The notes beneath the pieces are model-generated. The model did no database searches. It saw only the letters and a program-made list of their open reading frames with translations, and was not told the DNA's origin. A program made the position numbers and the translations under genes. A stretch of 64,000 bases of DNA from Polyangia bacterium (GTDB lineage Bacteria > Myxococcota_A > Polyangia > Nannocystales > Nannocystaceae), in the NCBI GenBank assembly GCA_030430565.1, contig JAUIKS010000032.1, positions 62,001 through 126,000 on the forward strand, read 5' to 3'. Below, one piece after another: positions 10,469 to 19,255 of the stretch (positions are counted from its first letter, which is position 1; each line of letters begins with the position of its first letter).

Positions 10469-11659
10469 GTGACCGTCGCCGACAGCGAGCTCCCGAGGAG
10501 CGTCCGCGCCGAGCTCGCGTTCACGCGGCCCGAGCGGGTCAAGGCGGATTTTACGGGCAGCGGGGTCGCGCGCGCCGAGGCGATCGAGGTCGAGGCGATG
10601 AACGACCTGCGGCGCTACGATTGTCGCCGCTGCCGCGTGTACGACTGCGTCGACCCGGAGAGCCCCGTGCGCCCCACGCTCGATGAGCAGGGCTTCGCCA
10701 TCGTGGACCTGTCGAAGAAGACAGGGCTTCAAGCGCACCTCGCCCGCGTGCGCGCGGCCGGGCGCGCCAGCGAGGAGGACGCGGCCGCGATCCGCCGGAG
10801 CCTGCGCGGCGCGGTCCTGCGAACCACCGGCGGCGCGCGCCTGCGCGTGCTGTACATCGCGCCCGAGGGCTTCATCATGCGGCGCGGCGGCCCCGACGGC
10901 GTGTCGACCGGCGCCGCGCCGGAGGGCCCCGGCAGCGTCAACGGTCACGACGCGGCGCGCATCGTCCACGCCGACCAGGATGTCGACGGCACGCCCGTGC
11001 GCCAGATCCTGCGCGGCGCGGCGCCCTGGCTGTTTCGCCATGACTCACCGACCCGTCGCAACCGGCGCGCGCCGCTGCGGCTCGTCAACCTCTGGATCCC
11101 GCTCGATCAGGTGACGCGGCCGCTGGCGCTGATGGACGCGCGCACCCTCGATCGTCGCGCCCACCAGCTGCGCTACGGCCTGCCGACCGACAGCTTCCTC
11201 GCGCGCGAGGGCGACCGGCGCGTCAACGACATTTGGGCGTTCCTGCACGACGACGCGCAGCGCTGGTACTTCAGCTCCGAGATGGACGCGCGCCGGGCCT
11301 ACGTCTTCGACACGCTGAGCACGCCCCACGGCTCGTTCGTGGTGCCCGGCGAGGCCCGGGCCGCGCTGCGCTACCGCCAGCTCACCGCCGCGATCGAGGC
11401 GCGCGACGCCGGGGACCGTGACGCGCTGCGACGGGCGGCGAGCGCCGGCGAGCGCGAGCCGGCCGCGCGCGCGTCGATCGCGACCGCGGCGCTGCAGCGG
11501 GCGGTCGCGGCCATGGAGGCGCTGCTCGAGCGCGCCCGCGCGGGCGCGGGCGACCTGTGCCAGGGGACATCTGGACAGGAGTGGCGCGCGCGGGCCGAGG
11601 AGGCGCGCCGCCGGGTGATTCGAAAGTCGATCGAGCTGCGCGCCGTCGCGCTGCCGTAG
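10469..11659 (+). CDS. CmcJ/NvfI-like oxygenase family protein (396 aa)
   Basis: Probably a cytosolic oxidoreductase related to the CmcJ/NvfI group. Family-like features are the VNLWIPLDQVTRPLALMDAR segment, the later WYFSSEMDARRAYVFDT segment and a final TPHGSF containing a candidate metal-binding His. An N-terminal DLRRYDCRRCRVYDC stretch carries three Cys that could bind metal. The GTG at 10469 is chosen because coding character begins there and TACTGG lies 6 nt upstream; the longer open frame to 10034 overlaps the preceding gene. Residues 300-396 are Arg/Ala-rich and helical and look like a lineage-specific tail. Substrate unknown; family call from remembered motifs. Confidence 0.6.
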   Translation: MTVADSELPRSVRAELAFTRPERVKADFTGSGVARAEAIEVEAMNDLRRYDCRRCRVYDCVDPESPVRPTLDEQGFAIVDLSKKTGLQAHLARVRAAGRASEEDAAAIRRSLRGAVLRTTGGARLRVLYIAPEGFIMRRGGPDGVSTGAAPEGPGSVNGHDAARIVHADQDVDGTPVRQILRGAAPWLFRHDSPTRRNRRAPLRLVNLWIPLDQVTRPLALMDARTLDRRAHQLRYGLPTDSFLAREGDRRVNDIWAFLHDDAQRWYFSSEMDARRAYVFDTLSTPHGSFVVPGEARAALRYRQLTAAIEARDAGDRDALRRAASAGEREPAARASIATAALQRAVAAMEALLERARAGAGDLCQGTSGQEWRARAEEARRRVIRKSIELRAVALP

Positions 11660-11688
11660 CGACCCGCCTCGCGCCGGGCGCCCAGCGG

Positions 11689-12489
11689 CTACGGCATCGA
11701 CTTGCTCGGGGTCGGGTCCTTGAACCACTTCATCGCCTTGGGGTGGCGGTGGCTGAAGTCCGTCATGAACTCGAGGTTCTCGTTAAACCACTCGCGGTAG
11801 CCGTCGAGCAGGCGGTAGGAGCGGGCGACGGAGCGCTTGCGCAGGAGCACGTCGATCAGCGCCTGCTCGGCGGTCGCGAGGTTGTGGCGGACCACCGACG
11901 AGTCGCGCTTGAGGTCGAGGGTCTTGAGGACCTTGCTCTCGCGCAGCTTCTTCTTGGTCGTCACGCCGCCGTCCTCGAGGTTGACGGTGACGCGGATCGG
12001 CCGGCCGACCTTGACCTTCATCGAGCTCTCGACCGGGATCATCGGGTAGACCAGGTAGATCAGCCGCAGGTCCTCGGGCGGCCAGGTCGGCGTCAGCGCG
12101 GGCGAGACCTTGGTGCTCGTGTCGTAGCCCAGCGCCTCGCCGGCGGCGGTCTCCGCCAGCTGGCGCGCCTCCTCAGCCGTGCTGATCTTCGCCTCGCGCT
12201 CCTCGAGCTGGACCTCGTCGTCAGCCGCTTCGGCGCCCGCCTCGTCGCTCGCCTCGCCGGCGGCCTCATCGTCCTCGCCGTCCTCGTCTGGCGCCGCGGC
12301 GCCGCCGTGCTCGGCTCCCGAGACGTAGGTCATCACGTCCTTGTCAGCGGGCGGACCGTCGGGGGTGGACGCGGGCTCGTCCTCGGGCGGCGCGGGCGCG
12401 GGCTCCTCCTGCCGCTTGCACGCGGTCGCCAGGAGCGCGGCGGTGAGGAGCACGAGGAGGCCGCGCGCGCGGGGGCGTCGAGGGAGCAT
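11689..12489 (-). CDS. Lipoprotein with acidic linker, unknown function (266 aa)
   Basis: Lipoprotein signal MLPRRPRARGLLVLLTAALL ending in ATAC (lipobox Cys24), then a long Pro/Asp/Glu/Ala linker to about residue 105. The folded C-terminal domain includes an IRVTVNLEDGGV segment and helices rich in Leu and Arg. No enzyme motif was recognised. On the minus strand TATACT ends 6 nt before the ATG, so the message may be leaderless, and an ATGTC-N6-TTCAT repeat covers the -35 position. It is convergent with the oxygenase gene, with stops 29 bp apart. Confidence 0.75.
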   Translation of the reverse strand: MLPRRPRARGLLVLLTAALLATACKRQEEPAPAPPEDEPASTPDGPPADKDVMTYVSGAEHGGAAAPDEDGEDDEAAGEASDEAGAEAADDEVQLEEREAKISTAEEARQLAETAAGEALGYDTSTKVSPALTPTWPPEDLRLIYLVYPMIPVESSMKVKVGRPIRVTVNLEDGGVTTKKKLRESKVLKTLDLKRDSSVVRHNLATAEQALIDVLLRKRSVARSYRLLDGYREWFNENLEFMTDFSHRHPKAMKWFKDPTPSKSMP

Positions 12490-12495
12490 GGCCGA

Positions 12496-12522
12496 AGTAT
12501 ATCTCTATGAACAAAAAGACAT
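12496..12522 (-). promoter_or_regulatory. Promoter with overlapping inverted-repeat operator
   Basis: Minus-strand TATACT (12501-12496) lies 6 nt before the ATG at 12489. Directly upstream, 12507-12522 reads ATGAA CAAAAA GACAT on the plus strand, a variant of the ATGTC-N6-GACAT repeat. The repeat covers the expected -35, so a bound protein would be placed to repress. Confidence 0.5.
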
Positions 12523-12525
12523 GTT

Positions 12526-12615
12526 CTAAGGGACGCGCGGTGATCGGCCGTCCTGCTCTCCCGGGTCGAGCGCGTCGATCATCCCGAGCACCTGCTCGAC
12601 GGAGAATTTCACCAT
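12526..12615 (-). CDS. Possible 29-aa small ORF or truncated gene start
   Basis: ATG at 12615 opens MVKFSVEQVLGMIDALDPGE and reaches a TAG at 12526 after 29 codons. The first 20 residues look like a genuine amphipathic protein N-terminus with good codon choice; the last nine (QDGRSPRVP) do not. This fits either a small protein or the surviving 5' end of a decayed gene. It ends a few bases upstream of the operator of the lipoprotein gene. No ribosome-binding site is evident. Confidence 0.3.
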   Translation of the reverse strand: MVKFSVEQVLGMIDALDPGEQDGRSPRVP

Positions 12616-12700
12616 GTCACACGCATCGCACCGGCGCCGCGCTCGGCTCAAGCCACGGCGACGCGCGGGGACGCGCGCCGTCGCGCGCCACCGCCCGCGC

Positions 12701-13798
12701 CTAGCTCGACGCGACGCGGCGCGCCTTCTTCTCGCGCCGCTCGACGACCCGGCGCATGCGCTTCATGGCCTTGTCGAGACCCATGGCGCCCCGCACCTCT
12801 CGCAGCGTCTCGCGGGCCATCGCCTGCACACGCCGCGTGCCGTGGTACAGGATCTCGTCGACCATCCCCGGATCGCGCACGAGCTGAGCGCGGCGCTCCC
12901 ACAGCGGCGTCATGAACCGGTTGAGCGCCGCCGTCAGCCGGTCCTTGACCTCACCGTCGCCGACGCGGCCCTGCCGATAGCGCTCCTTCAGCTCCTGCAC
13001 TTCGTCCGGGCGGTCGTTGAACAGCTCGTGGAAGACGAACACCGGGTTGCCGTTGTCGGGGTCCGCCGGGACGTCGGCGCGCACGCGCGTCGGGTCCGTG
13101 AACATCCCGCGCACCTTCTTCTTCACCGCGCTCGCGTCGTCGCTGAGGAAGATCGCGTTGCCGGCGGACTTCGACATCTTGCCCTTGCCGTCCGTGCCCA
13201 CGAGCGTGGGCACCTCGCCGAGCAGCGCCTCGGGCTCGCGAAACACCTCGCCGTAGAGGCTGTTGAAGCGCCGGGCGATCTCGCGGGTGATCTCGACGTG
13301 CGCGAGGTTGTCGCGGCCGACCGGCACGAGCTCGGCGCGCGGCAGCAGGATGTCGGCCGCCTGCAGCACCGGGTAGCCGAGCAGCCCGTAGGGCATCGAG
13401 TCGTCGTCGATCTCGGCGTTGCGCGCCATGTCCTTGAGGGAAGGAAGGCGGGAGAGCCGGTTCACGGTCACGAGGTTCTGAAACAGCGTGTTGAGCTCGT
13501 AGACCTCCGGGATCGCCGACTGCAGGTAGATCGTCGTGATCTCGGGGTCGATGCCCGCGGCCAGGTAGTCGATCACCATCTCCCGCGCGTTCTTCGATAT
13601 CTGCTCGATCGCGGCCGCGCTCGGTCGTGTCGTGAGCATGTGCAGGTCCGCGACGATCACGATCGTCTCGTACTCCCGCTGCAGCCGCACGCGGTTGCGC
13701 AGGCTGCCGAGGAGGTGACCCAGGTGCAGACGCCCCGTGGGGCGGTCGCCGGTGAGGATACGCTTGCGCCGGGGCGCGACGGGGGGCTCGGTCGTCAT
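12701..13798 (-). CDS. trpS: Tryptophan-tRNA ligase (365 aa)
   Basis: Charges tRNA-Trp in the cytosol. It has both class I aminoacyl-tRNA synthetase signatures: the HIGH-like HLGH in RPTGRLHLGHLLGS (about residue 22) and KMSKS in KGKMSKSAGNAIFL (about residue 205). Bacterial TrpRS is usually about 330-340 aa; the small excess is a polar N-terminus and a basic C-terminal tail ending KRMRRVVERREKKARR. A minus-strand TATACA lies about 15 nt before the ATG. It stands alone and is a housekeeping gene in an otherwise accessory-looking region. Confidence 0.95.
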   Translation of the reverse strand: MTTEPPVAPRRKRILTGDRPTGRLHLGHLLGSLRNRVRLQREYETIVIVADLHMLTTRPSAAAIEQISKNAREMVIDYLAAGIDPEITTIYLQSAIPEVYELNTLFQNLVTVNRLSRLPSLKDMARNAEIDDDSMPYGLLGYPVLQAADILLPRAELVPVGRDNLAHVEITREIARRFNSLYGEVFREPEALLGEVPTLVGTDGKGKMSKSAGNAIFLSDDASAVKKKVRGMFTDPTRVRADVPADPDNGNPVFVFHELFNDRPDEVQELKERYRQGRVGDGEVKDRLTAALNRFMTPLWERRAQLVRDPGMVDEILYHGTRRVQAMARETLREVRGAMGLDKAMKRMRRVVERREKKARRVASS

Positions 13799-14044
13799 GG
13801 TCGCTCGCGGTCTTGTATAGCAGGCCGAGGTAGCAGGCCGTCGCGCGACCCAGCGGCGGCGCGCAGCGCGATTCGGCGGCCATGGATGATATCGCGCCGC
13901 TCGAGCTCAGCTCCAGACCCGAGCCGACGCAGGGCGTCCTCTCCGTCGCGGTCGCTGACTCCGGCCGGGTCCTGGTCTGCCACCGTCAGACGCCAACGCG
14001 GTCGCGAACGCGTGGCTGTGGGAGCGACCACCCGCGCCATCCGG
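13799..14044. other. Intergenic region with a possible truncated ORF
   Basis: Upstream of trpS. On the plus strand an ATG at 13882 opens MDDIAPLELSSRPEPTQGVL and continues to VAVADSGRVLVCHR with protein-like codon use. It then becomes Arg/Thr-rich and runs into the antisense of the TonB receptor gene, stopping at 14079. It may be a gene remnant; nothing else is apparent. Confidence 0.25.
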
Positions 14045-16207
14045 TCACAGCCAGAGCGTCGCGCCGAGGCGCACCGTGAGCGGCGGCCCAGCGGCGAAGT
14101 GCAGCGTCGGGATCGCGCTGCGCGGATCGTCGCGGTTAAACCACGACGCGTAGTTGTACTCGCCCTCCTTCCACCGGCGGTTCAGCACGTTGTCGACCTG
14201 CAGATCGAGCTGGAGCCGGCCCACGCGGTACCCCGCGCTGAGATCGAGCAGCGCGTAGCCGGACGCCCGCGCGCCCTGGGGCAGCGGGCGCGGGCCGAGC
14301 ACCACGAGGCGTGCGCCGGCGCGAACACCTGAGCGATGAAACAGGTAGCCTGACGTGTTCCAGAGGACAGGAGGAGCGTTCGGGACCGGCGCGCCCGAGT
14401 CGACGAAGCGCGCGCGCACCAGCGTGGCGTTGGTGCGCAGCTCGAGCCAGGGGGCCGGCCGCACGCGGAGGTCGAATTCGCCGCCGAGCCTGCGCGTGCG
14501 GCTGCGCTCGAGGTTGATCCCCGACACGTGGTCGAACACCAGCTCGTTGCCGACCCAGGTGCCGAAGGCCGAGGCGCCCGCGGAGACGAACTCGTGCGGC
14601 TCCCAGCGCGCGCCCAGCTCGACCGCGTCGGACGCCGTGATCCGCGGCTCGCCGCCGCGGAACTGCTCGACGCTCTCCCCCTCGCTGCTGCCCTGCGCGA
14701 TCACGGCGCGGGCCTCCGGCGCCCGCAGGCCGCGGCCGTAGGCCGTGAAGATCGACCAGCGCTCGGCCGGGCGGAAGCGGGTGAGCAGGCGCGGGGAGGG
14801 TAGCGCCATCGCGTCCTTAAACGGCCCGCCCGCGCCGCGCTCGAGCGCGCCGAGCACGTCGACGACCCAGTAGTAGAACATGTCCGCGCGGACACCCCCC
14901 TCGATCAAGGCCCAGTCCGCGGGCATCCAGCGCAGGCCCGCCAGCGCGGCGAGCTGGTGCTGCGCGATCTCCAGATCCCAGCGCTCGTCGATCGTCCGGT
15001 GCTCGGCGTCGACTTGGTGCTCGAGCTGGCTGACGCGATCGAATTGCCAGTTGAGGCCGGTGACGAGCACGAGCCCCTCGGCGACCGGCCGCGTCACGCG
15101 GAGCCGGTAGCCCACGCCGCCGAACTCGTGCTCTTGGAGCCGGCGATCGCCGTTGACCGGGTCGAGCAGGAAGCCGGTGAAGTCCTCGGTCAGCTGAAGC
15201 TGCCGATATTGCCCGTAGACCAGCTGATCGATCCGGGTCGTCCCCCGGCGCAGGAGGTGGTGCACGCCGACGAGGCCGCGCAGCGACGCGCCGCGCGTGT
15301 CGTCGCGGTAGGCGTCGTAGAAGCCGAAGTCGCCGGCCTCGACGTCATCAGCGCGCAGCGATCCGGGCGCGCCGAAGTCCGCGAGGTAGCCCGCGACGAG
15401 CAGGTCGAGGCGGCCGAGCTGCTTGCTCTTGTGCAGCTGCACCTGCGCCATCGACGTCAGCCGCCGCGCGCCGCGGTTCTGCCCGAAGCCGCGGTCGTGC
15501 ATGGCCTCGACCGCCATGAACGAGCGCTTGTTCGGCCACACGCGCGGCGCGTGCAGCAGCAGCGCGTGGTGGCGGAGCGTGCTGCCGAGCTCGTAGCTGA
15601 CCCGCGTGCCTCGCAGCGGGTCCGGCACGCCGAGCTCGAAGCCCACCGAGCCGGCGTTGGCGAAGTTGCCCTGCTCGAGCTGGAACGGGCCCTTCTGCAC
15701 GTTGATGCGCCGAACCGCCTCGGGGATGATGAAGTTGAGATCGAGGTAGCCCTGCCCATGGATGTTCGAGAGCTCGTTGACCGGGATCCCGGCGAGCGTG
15801 ACCTCGACGTCGGTCCCGTGGGCGGCGTCGAAGCCACGCATGAACAGCTGCGAGCCCTTGCCCTCGGCGCCGTGCTGGCTCAGCAGCACGCCGGGGACGA
15901 GGCGCAGCAGATCGTCCGCCGAGCGGCGACGCGGCGACGCGCTGATCGTCTGGGCGTCGACGACCTCCTCGCTCGCGGTCCTCGAGCTGCGCTTGCTGCG
16001 GACGACCGTGGTGTAGCCGCGCTCGTCGCCATGGCACGCGACCGCCGCCCCGTCAGGCAGCTGCAGCTCGGCGAGCGCTCGCGCGGCGCTCGCCCGCAGC
16101 GCGGCGAGCTCCGGATCCTCGACGTCGGGGGGGCGCGCGTCCTCGGCGGGCGCGTCTGCGTCACCGAGCGCGAGCGCGAGCGCGAGCAGTGCTTGGGCGA
16201 AGACCAC
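14045..16207 (-). CDS. TonB-dependent outer-membrane receptor (720 aa)
   Basis: Outer-membrane active transporter. After a short hydrophobic signal (VFAQALLALALAL) and an acidic Ala-rich segment with one Cys, the plug domain is visible: DDLLRLVPGVLLSQHGAEGK, then FMRGFDAAHGTDVEVTLAGI and a final VQKGPFQLEQGNFANAG. The rest is beta-strand-rich barrel, ending DNVLNRRWKEGEYNYASW and a C-terminal strand closing LTVRLGATLWL. It is the last gene of the cluster with MbnP and MbnH, 30 bp after the preceding lipoprotein, so a copper-related substrate is likely by context. In methanotrophs the analogous receptor takes up copper-methanobactin; the ligand here is unknown. Confidence 0.88.
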   Translation of the reverse strand: MVFAQALLALALALGDADAPAEDARPPDVEDPELAALRASAARALAELQLPDGAAVACHGDERGYTTVVRSKRSSRTASEEVVDAQTISASPRRRSADDLLRLVPGVLLSQHGAEGKGSQLFMRGFDAAHGTDVEVTLAGIPVNELSNIHGQGYLDLNFIIPEAVRRINVQKGPFQLEQGNFANAGSVGFELGVPDPLRGTRVSYELGSTLRHHALLLHAPRVWPNKRSFMAVEAMHDRGFGQNRGARRLTSMAQVQLHKSKQLGRLDLLVAGYLADFGAPGSLRADDVEAGDFGFYDAYRDDTRGASLRGLVGVHHLLRRGTTRIDQLVYGQYRQLQLTEDFTGFLLDPVNGDRRLQEHEFGGVGYRLRVTRPVAEGLVLVTGLNWQFDRVSQLEHQVDAEHRTIDERWDLEIAQHQLAALAGLRWMPADWALIEGGVRADMFYYWVVDVLGALERGAGGPFKDAMALPSPRLLTRFRPAERWSIFTAYGRGLRAPEARAVIAQGSSEGESVEQFRGGEPRITASDAVELGARWEPHEFVSAGASAFGTWVGNELVFDHVSGINLERSRTRRLGGEFDLRVRPAPWLELRTNATLVRARFVDSGAPVPNAPPVLWNTSGYLFHRSGVRAGARLVVLGPRPLPQGARASGYALLDLSAGYRVGRLQLDLQVDNVLNRRWKEGEYNYASWFNRDDPRSAIPTLHFAAGPPLTVRLGATLWL

Positions 16208-16237
16208 GAACTCCTGTTGCTCCCGCGGGAGACGCGG

Positions 16238-17026
16238 CTACTCGCAGTGACCCTCGCCGTCGATATGCCCGAGGGTCGAGGTCTGCGCGCTGATAAAGCC
16301 CCAGAGGTCGGTGATGTCGCGGCTGCCGACCTGGTAGCGCGCCTGCCCGGTGATATCGAGCGCGGCCAGCTCAGCCTGCGTGATCGCGCCGTCCGTGTCG
16401 CTGTCGGCGGCGGCGATCAAGTCAAAGGCGACGTTGGGCTCCTCGCTGTCGAGGTCGTCGTAGAACAGGTGGTCGGCGTGGATCGTCAGTTCGCTCGCGC
16501 CCTCGGCCGACTCCGAGACCTCCGCCGAGGTCTCGCACGGGCCGTAGCTCGTGTCGGTCGTGAAGCCCCACGCGAACGAGTAGCTCTCGGCGTCGCGCGT
16601 GGCCGCGCCCGTGACGAACACGCTGTAGCCCGCGTCGCGCATCATCGTCACCTGGTCGTCGCGCGCGTTCCCGGCGCTCGCGTCGGCGTTCGGCGCGACG
16701 CGGTAGGAGAGCGCGCTGTAGCTCCCGGCCGGGACCGTGACGCTGGCGAGCTCGTGGCCGGCGCCGCCGGAGGACTGGGCCAGGTCAAACACGCGCCAGC
16801 CGTCGACCGCGACCGCGCCGTCGGCGAGCGTGATGTCGCCCACGACGATCAGGAACTCGTCGAAGCTGATCGTCCACCCGTCGATGACATCCGCCGCCGG
16901 GATCTGGTCCTCGATGTACGCCTCGCCGTAGATCGTGACGCGGTAGGAGCCCTCGCCGTCGCCGCAGGAGGTCATCGCGGTGGCGAGCGCGGCGGTGCAG
17001 ATGATTCGGAGACAATTGGTGTGCAT
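16238..17026 (-). CDS. Lipoprotein of the MbnP/MbnH-TonB cluster, EF-hand-like (262 aa)
   Basis: Lipoprotein: MHTNCLRIICTAALATAMTSC with Cys21 as the likely acylation site. A beta-rich domain contains GWTISFDEFLIVVGDITL, which parallels a segment of the next upstream gene, so the two may be distant paralogues. Near residue 225 is DSDTDGAITQAEL, matching the EF-hand loop spacing (D-x-D-x-D-G-x-I-x-x-x-E). The protein ends HIDGEGHCE. It sits 33 bp downstream of the 17060-17893 gene and 30 bp before the TonB receptor. A periplasmic or outer-membrane metal-handling role is inferred from context only. Confidence 0.72.
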   Translation of the reverse strand: MHTNCLRIICTAALATAMTSCGDGEGSYRVTIYGEAYIEDQIPAADVIDGWTISFDEFLIVVGDITLADGAVAVDGWRVFDLAQSSGGAGHELASVTVPAGSYSALSYRVAPNADASAGNARDDQVTMMRDAGYSVFVTGAATRDAESYSFAWGFTTDTSYGPCETSAEVSESAEGASELTIHADHLFYDDLDSEEPNVAFDLIAAADSDTDGAITQAELAALDITGQARYQVGSRDITDLWGFISAQTSTLGHIDGEGHCE

Positions 17027-17059
17027 GTGAAGTCTGGTCTGGAGCGTGTTCGTAGTACG

Positions 17060-17893
17060 TCAGCCGCCCGCGTCGGGATCGACGAGGTAGTAGTCGTGAT
17101 CCTGAAGCGCGCGGCGCAGCTGGTTGAGGGTCGTCTCGTCGAGCTCGAGCGCGACCGCGCCGTCGCCGTCGCCGTCGAGCGCGGCGAAGTCGACACCATC
17201 AAACACGGTGTCGCCCTCGAAGGGATCCGTCGGCACGAGCTGGAGCCCGAGCGTGTTCGCGCTGGTCTCTGTGACGTCGAGTTCGAAGGGGATCCCGATG
17301 ACCTCGCGGCCGTCGTCCTGCGCGACGACGGCCGTGAACGCGATCGTCTGCGCGCCCTTGCGCGCGGTCCCGACGAGCTCGGTGGTCTGGCCGTAGAGCG
17401 GATCCTCGGGCGTGATCCCGTCGTCCTCGCCGGCGAGCCCGAACAAGAAATTCGCGCCGTTGTAGTCGCCCACGGTCAGCGTGGCGTCGCCCAGCGGCGC
17501 GCTCGCCTCGGCAGCGCACCAGTCGACGACGAAGCGACCGGGCAGCTCGCCGATGATGTCGCCCCCGCCCGCGTGCCCCGGGTGGGCGTGGGCGCTCGGG
17601 AGCAGCGCGCGCGAGAGCCACGCGAGCGCCGAGGCGCCGGGCTCCTCGGGCACGCGCATCGCGGTCGCGCCCTCGTCGTGAAACTCGCCGGCGGTCGTGA
17701 GCTCGAGGTCTTGGATCACCGCGCGACAGCGCTCGAGCTCGACCCGCCACCCCAGGTCGGTCTCGAGCTCTTGGACGCCGCGGCCGTCGACGACGACCGC
17801 GAGCGTGACGCGGGGCGCCTCCTGGCTCACGGAGCAGCCCGAGGCGACGAGGCAGAGGAGCGTGAGCGACAACGCGGGCGCGCGGGCGAGCAT
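17060..17893 (-). CDS. Lipoprotein with His-rich loop in MbnP/MbnH-TonB cluster (277 aa)
   Basis: The start at ATG 17893 gives MLARAPALSLTLLCLVASGC, a clean lipoprotein signal; the longer open frame upstream is Arg-rich and noncoding in character. A His-rich loop SAHAHPGHAGGG near residue 115 looks like a Cu or Zn site. The C-terminal region has DGDGDGAVALEL, an EF-hand-like acidic loop, paralleling the neighbouring lipoprotein. It also shares the GWRVELERCRAVIQDLEL pattern with that neighbour. It follows mbnH by 165 bp. The molecular function is unproven. Confidence 0.72.
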   Translation of the reverse strand: MLARAPALSLTLLCLVASGCSVSQEAPRVTLAVVVDGRGVQELETDLGWRVELERCRAVIQDLELTTAGEFHDEGATAMRVPEEPGASALAWLSRALLPSAHAHPGHAGGGDIIGELPGRFVVDWCAAEASAPLGDATLTVGDYNGANFLFGLAGEDDGITPEDPLYGQTTELVGTARKGAQTIAFTAVVAQDDGREVIGIPFELDVTETSANTLGLQLVPTDPFEGDTVFDGVDFAALDGDGDGAVALELDETTLNQLRRALQDHDYYLVDPDAGG

Positions 17894-18058
17894 CCGGCGG
17901 AGTATCGCGTCGACCCGGAGAACCTTCAAGCGGCGCCGCGGGCACGCGCTCGCGGTGAACGAAGGGAGGACGAGCACACGACCGCGCGTGAGTCCGCGCC
18001 CAGCGCTCTTGTCCGCGGCGAGCGGCGCGCGTCAAAAAACGACGTCGCTGCCCGGTGA

Positions 18059-19255
18059 TCAGTCGAGCGGATCCGCGTGCGCCGAGTTCGTCGTGAACGA
18101 CTCGTCGGTCATCGCCTCGAGGAACGCGACCACCGCGTCGATCTCCTCGTCCGTCGCCGCGAAGGGTCGCACGAGGCCCGACTTCAAGGGGCTCACGCGC
18201 CCGTCACCGGCGAACGGGCCGTCCTCGAGCAGGCGCCCGCCGGCGACGTAGTGCTCGACCACCTCGCGGAGCGTAGCGATGCTGCCGTCGTGCATATAGG
18301 GCGCGGTCACGGCGATGTTACGGAGGCTCGGCGGGCGGAACAGCCCGCGGTGAGCGGGGTTGAGCGTCAGCTCGTAGAGCCCCTGGTCGTGGGTCGGGTA
18401 GCTGCCCTCACCGTCGACGTTGTAGAGCCCGTTGTTGAAGAACACGAGCTGCGGCTCGGTCCGGTTGGCGTCGTGGTAGGCGTTCGTCAGCAGCACGCCG
18501 CCGTGACAGTGGAAGCACTCGAAGCGCTCGCCGTTGAACAGCGAGAGCCCGAGGCGCTGCTGCTCCGTCAGCGCGTCTTTGTCGCCGGTGACGTGACGGT
18601 CGTAGGGGCTATCGCCGCTGATCAGGCTGCGGCAGAAGCTCGCCAGCGCGAACACGATCTTGTTGGTCGTGACCCCGGCGGCGTCGTCTGGGAACGCGTC
18701 TTGGAACAGCTGTGCGTACTCGGGGTCCTGCTCGAAGCGCGCGAACACCTCGTCGCGCGCGCCGTCGGTGACGCCGAGCTCGACCGGGTTGTCCGACAGC
18801 AGCGGGACCTTGATCTGGTCCTCGAGCGTGACCAGGTTGTCGCTCGCCCACGTGTACGATGAGTTGTAGGCGACGTTGGCGAGCGCCATGCTGTTGCGGG
18901 CGAGCACCGTGCCGGTGGAGCCGGTCGGCGTCTTCATCCCGTCGGCGAAGCCGAACTCCTGAAAGTGACAGTCGGCGCAGGACTGCGTGCCGTTCGCCGA
19001 GAGCTGGCGGTCGTAGAACAGTCGGCGGCCCAGCGCGATCTTCTCGGCCGTCAACGGGTTGTAGTCGGGGATCGCGGGGAGCTCGAAGTGGTCGGGGAGC
19101 CCCAGGAGCGCGCGCAGGTCCTCCTCGGGTGAGCCCGCCTCCGTGTCGGTGCCGTCCGGCCCCCCCGAGTCCCCGCAGCCCGCCACGCACAGCAAGCCCA
19201 TCAGGGCCGCCGCGCTCCAGCGCCGCGTCGCCACCTCGGTCGACTCCGCCATCAC
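18059..19255 (-). CDS. mbnH: MbnH-like di-heme cytochrome c peroxidase family lipoprotein (398 aa)
   Basis: MauG/cytochrome-c-peroxidase superfamily protein. Two CxxCH heme sites are visible, CADCH (about residue 96) and CFHCH (about residue 248). A YMHDGSIATLREVVEHY segment contains the conserved MHDG. The N-terminus has a lipoprotein signal ending CVAGC. MbnH of methanotrophs uses its two hemes to oxidise a Trp of MbnP to kynurenine, creating a Cu(I) site (established for the characterised pair). Here the gene overlaps the end of an mbnP-like gene by 4 bp (start GTG 19255, or ATG 19252), so the same job is likely. Other MauG-like roles cannot be excluded. Confidence 0.85.
   Translation of the reverse strand: MMAESTEVATRRWSAAALMGLLCVAGCGDSGGPDGTDTEAGSPEEDLRALLGLPDHFELPAIPDYNPLTAEKIALGRRLFYDRQLSANGTQSCADCHFQEFGFADGMKTPTGSTGTVLARNSMALANVAYNSSYTWASDNLVTLEDQIKVPLLSDNPVELGVTDGARDEVFARFEQDPEYAQLFQDAFPDDAAGVTTNKIVFALASFCRSLISGDSPYDRHVTGDKDALTEQQRLGLSLFNGERFECFHCHGGVLLTNAYHDANRTEPQLVFFNNGLYNVDGEGSYPTHDQGLYELTLNPAHRGLFRPPSLRNIAVTAPYMHDGSIATLREVVEHYVAGGRLLEDGPFAGDGRVSPLKSGLVRPFAATDEEIDAVVAFLEAMTDESFTTNSAHADPLD

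Noticed and set aside
14957-18058. 1033-codon plus-strand ORF
   Set aside because: Antisense shadow spanning three unrelated minus-strand genes; composition is typical of high-GC antisense frames.
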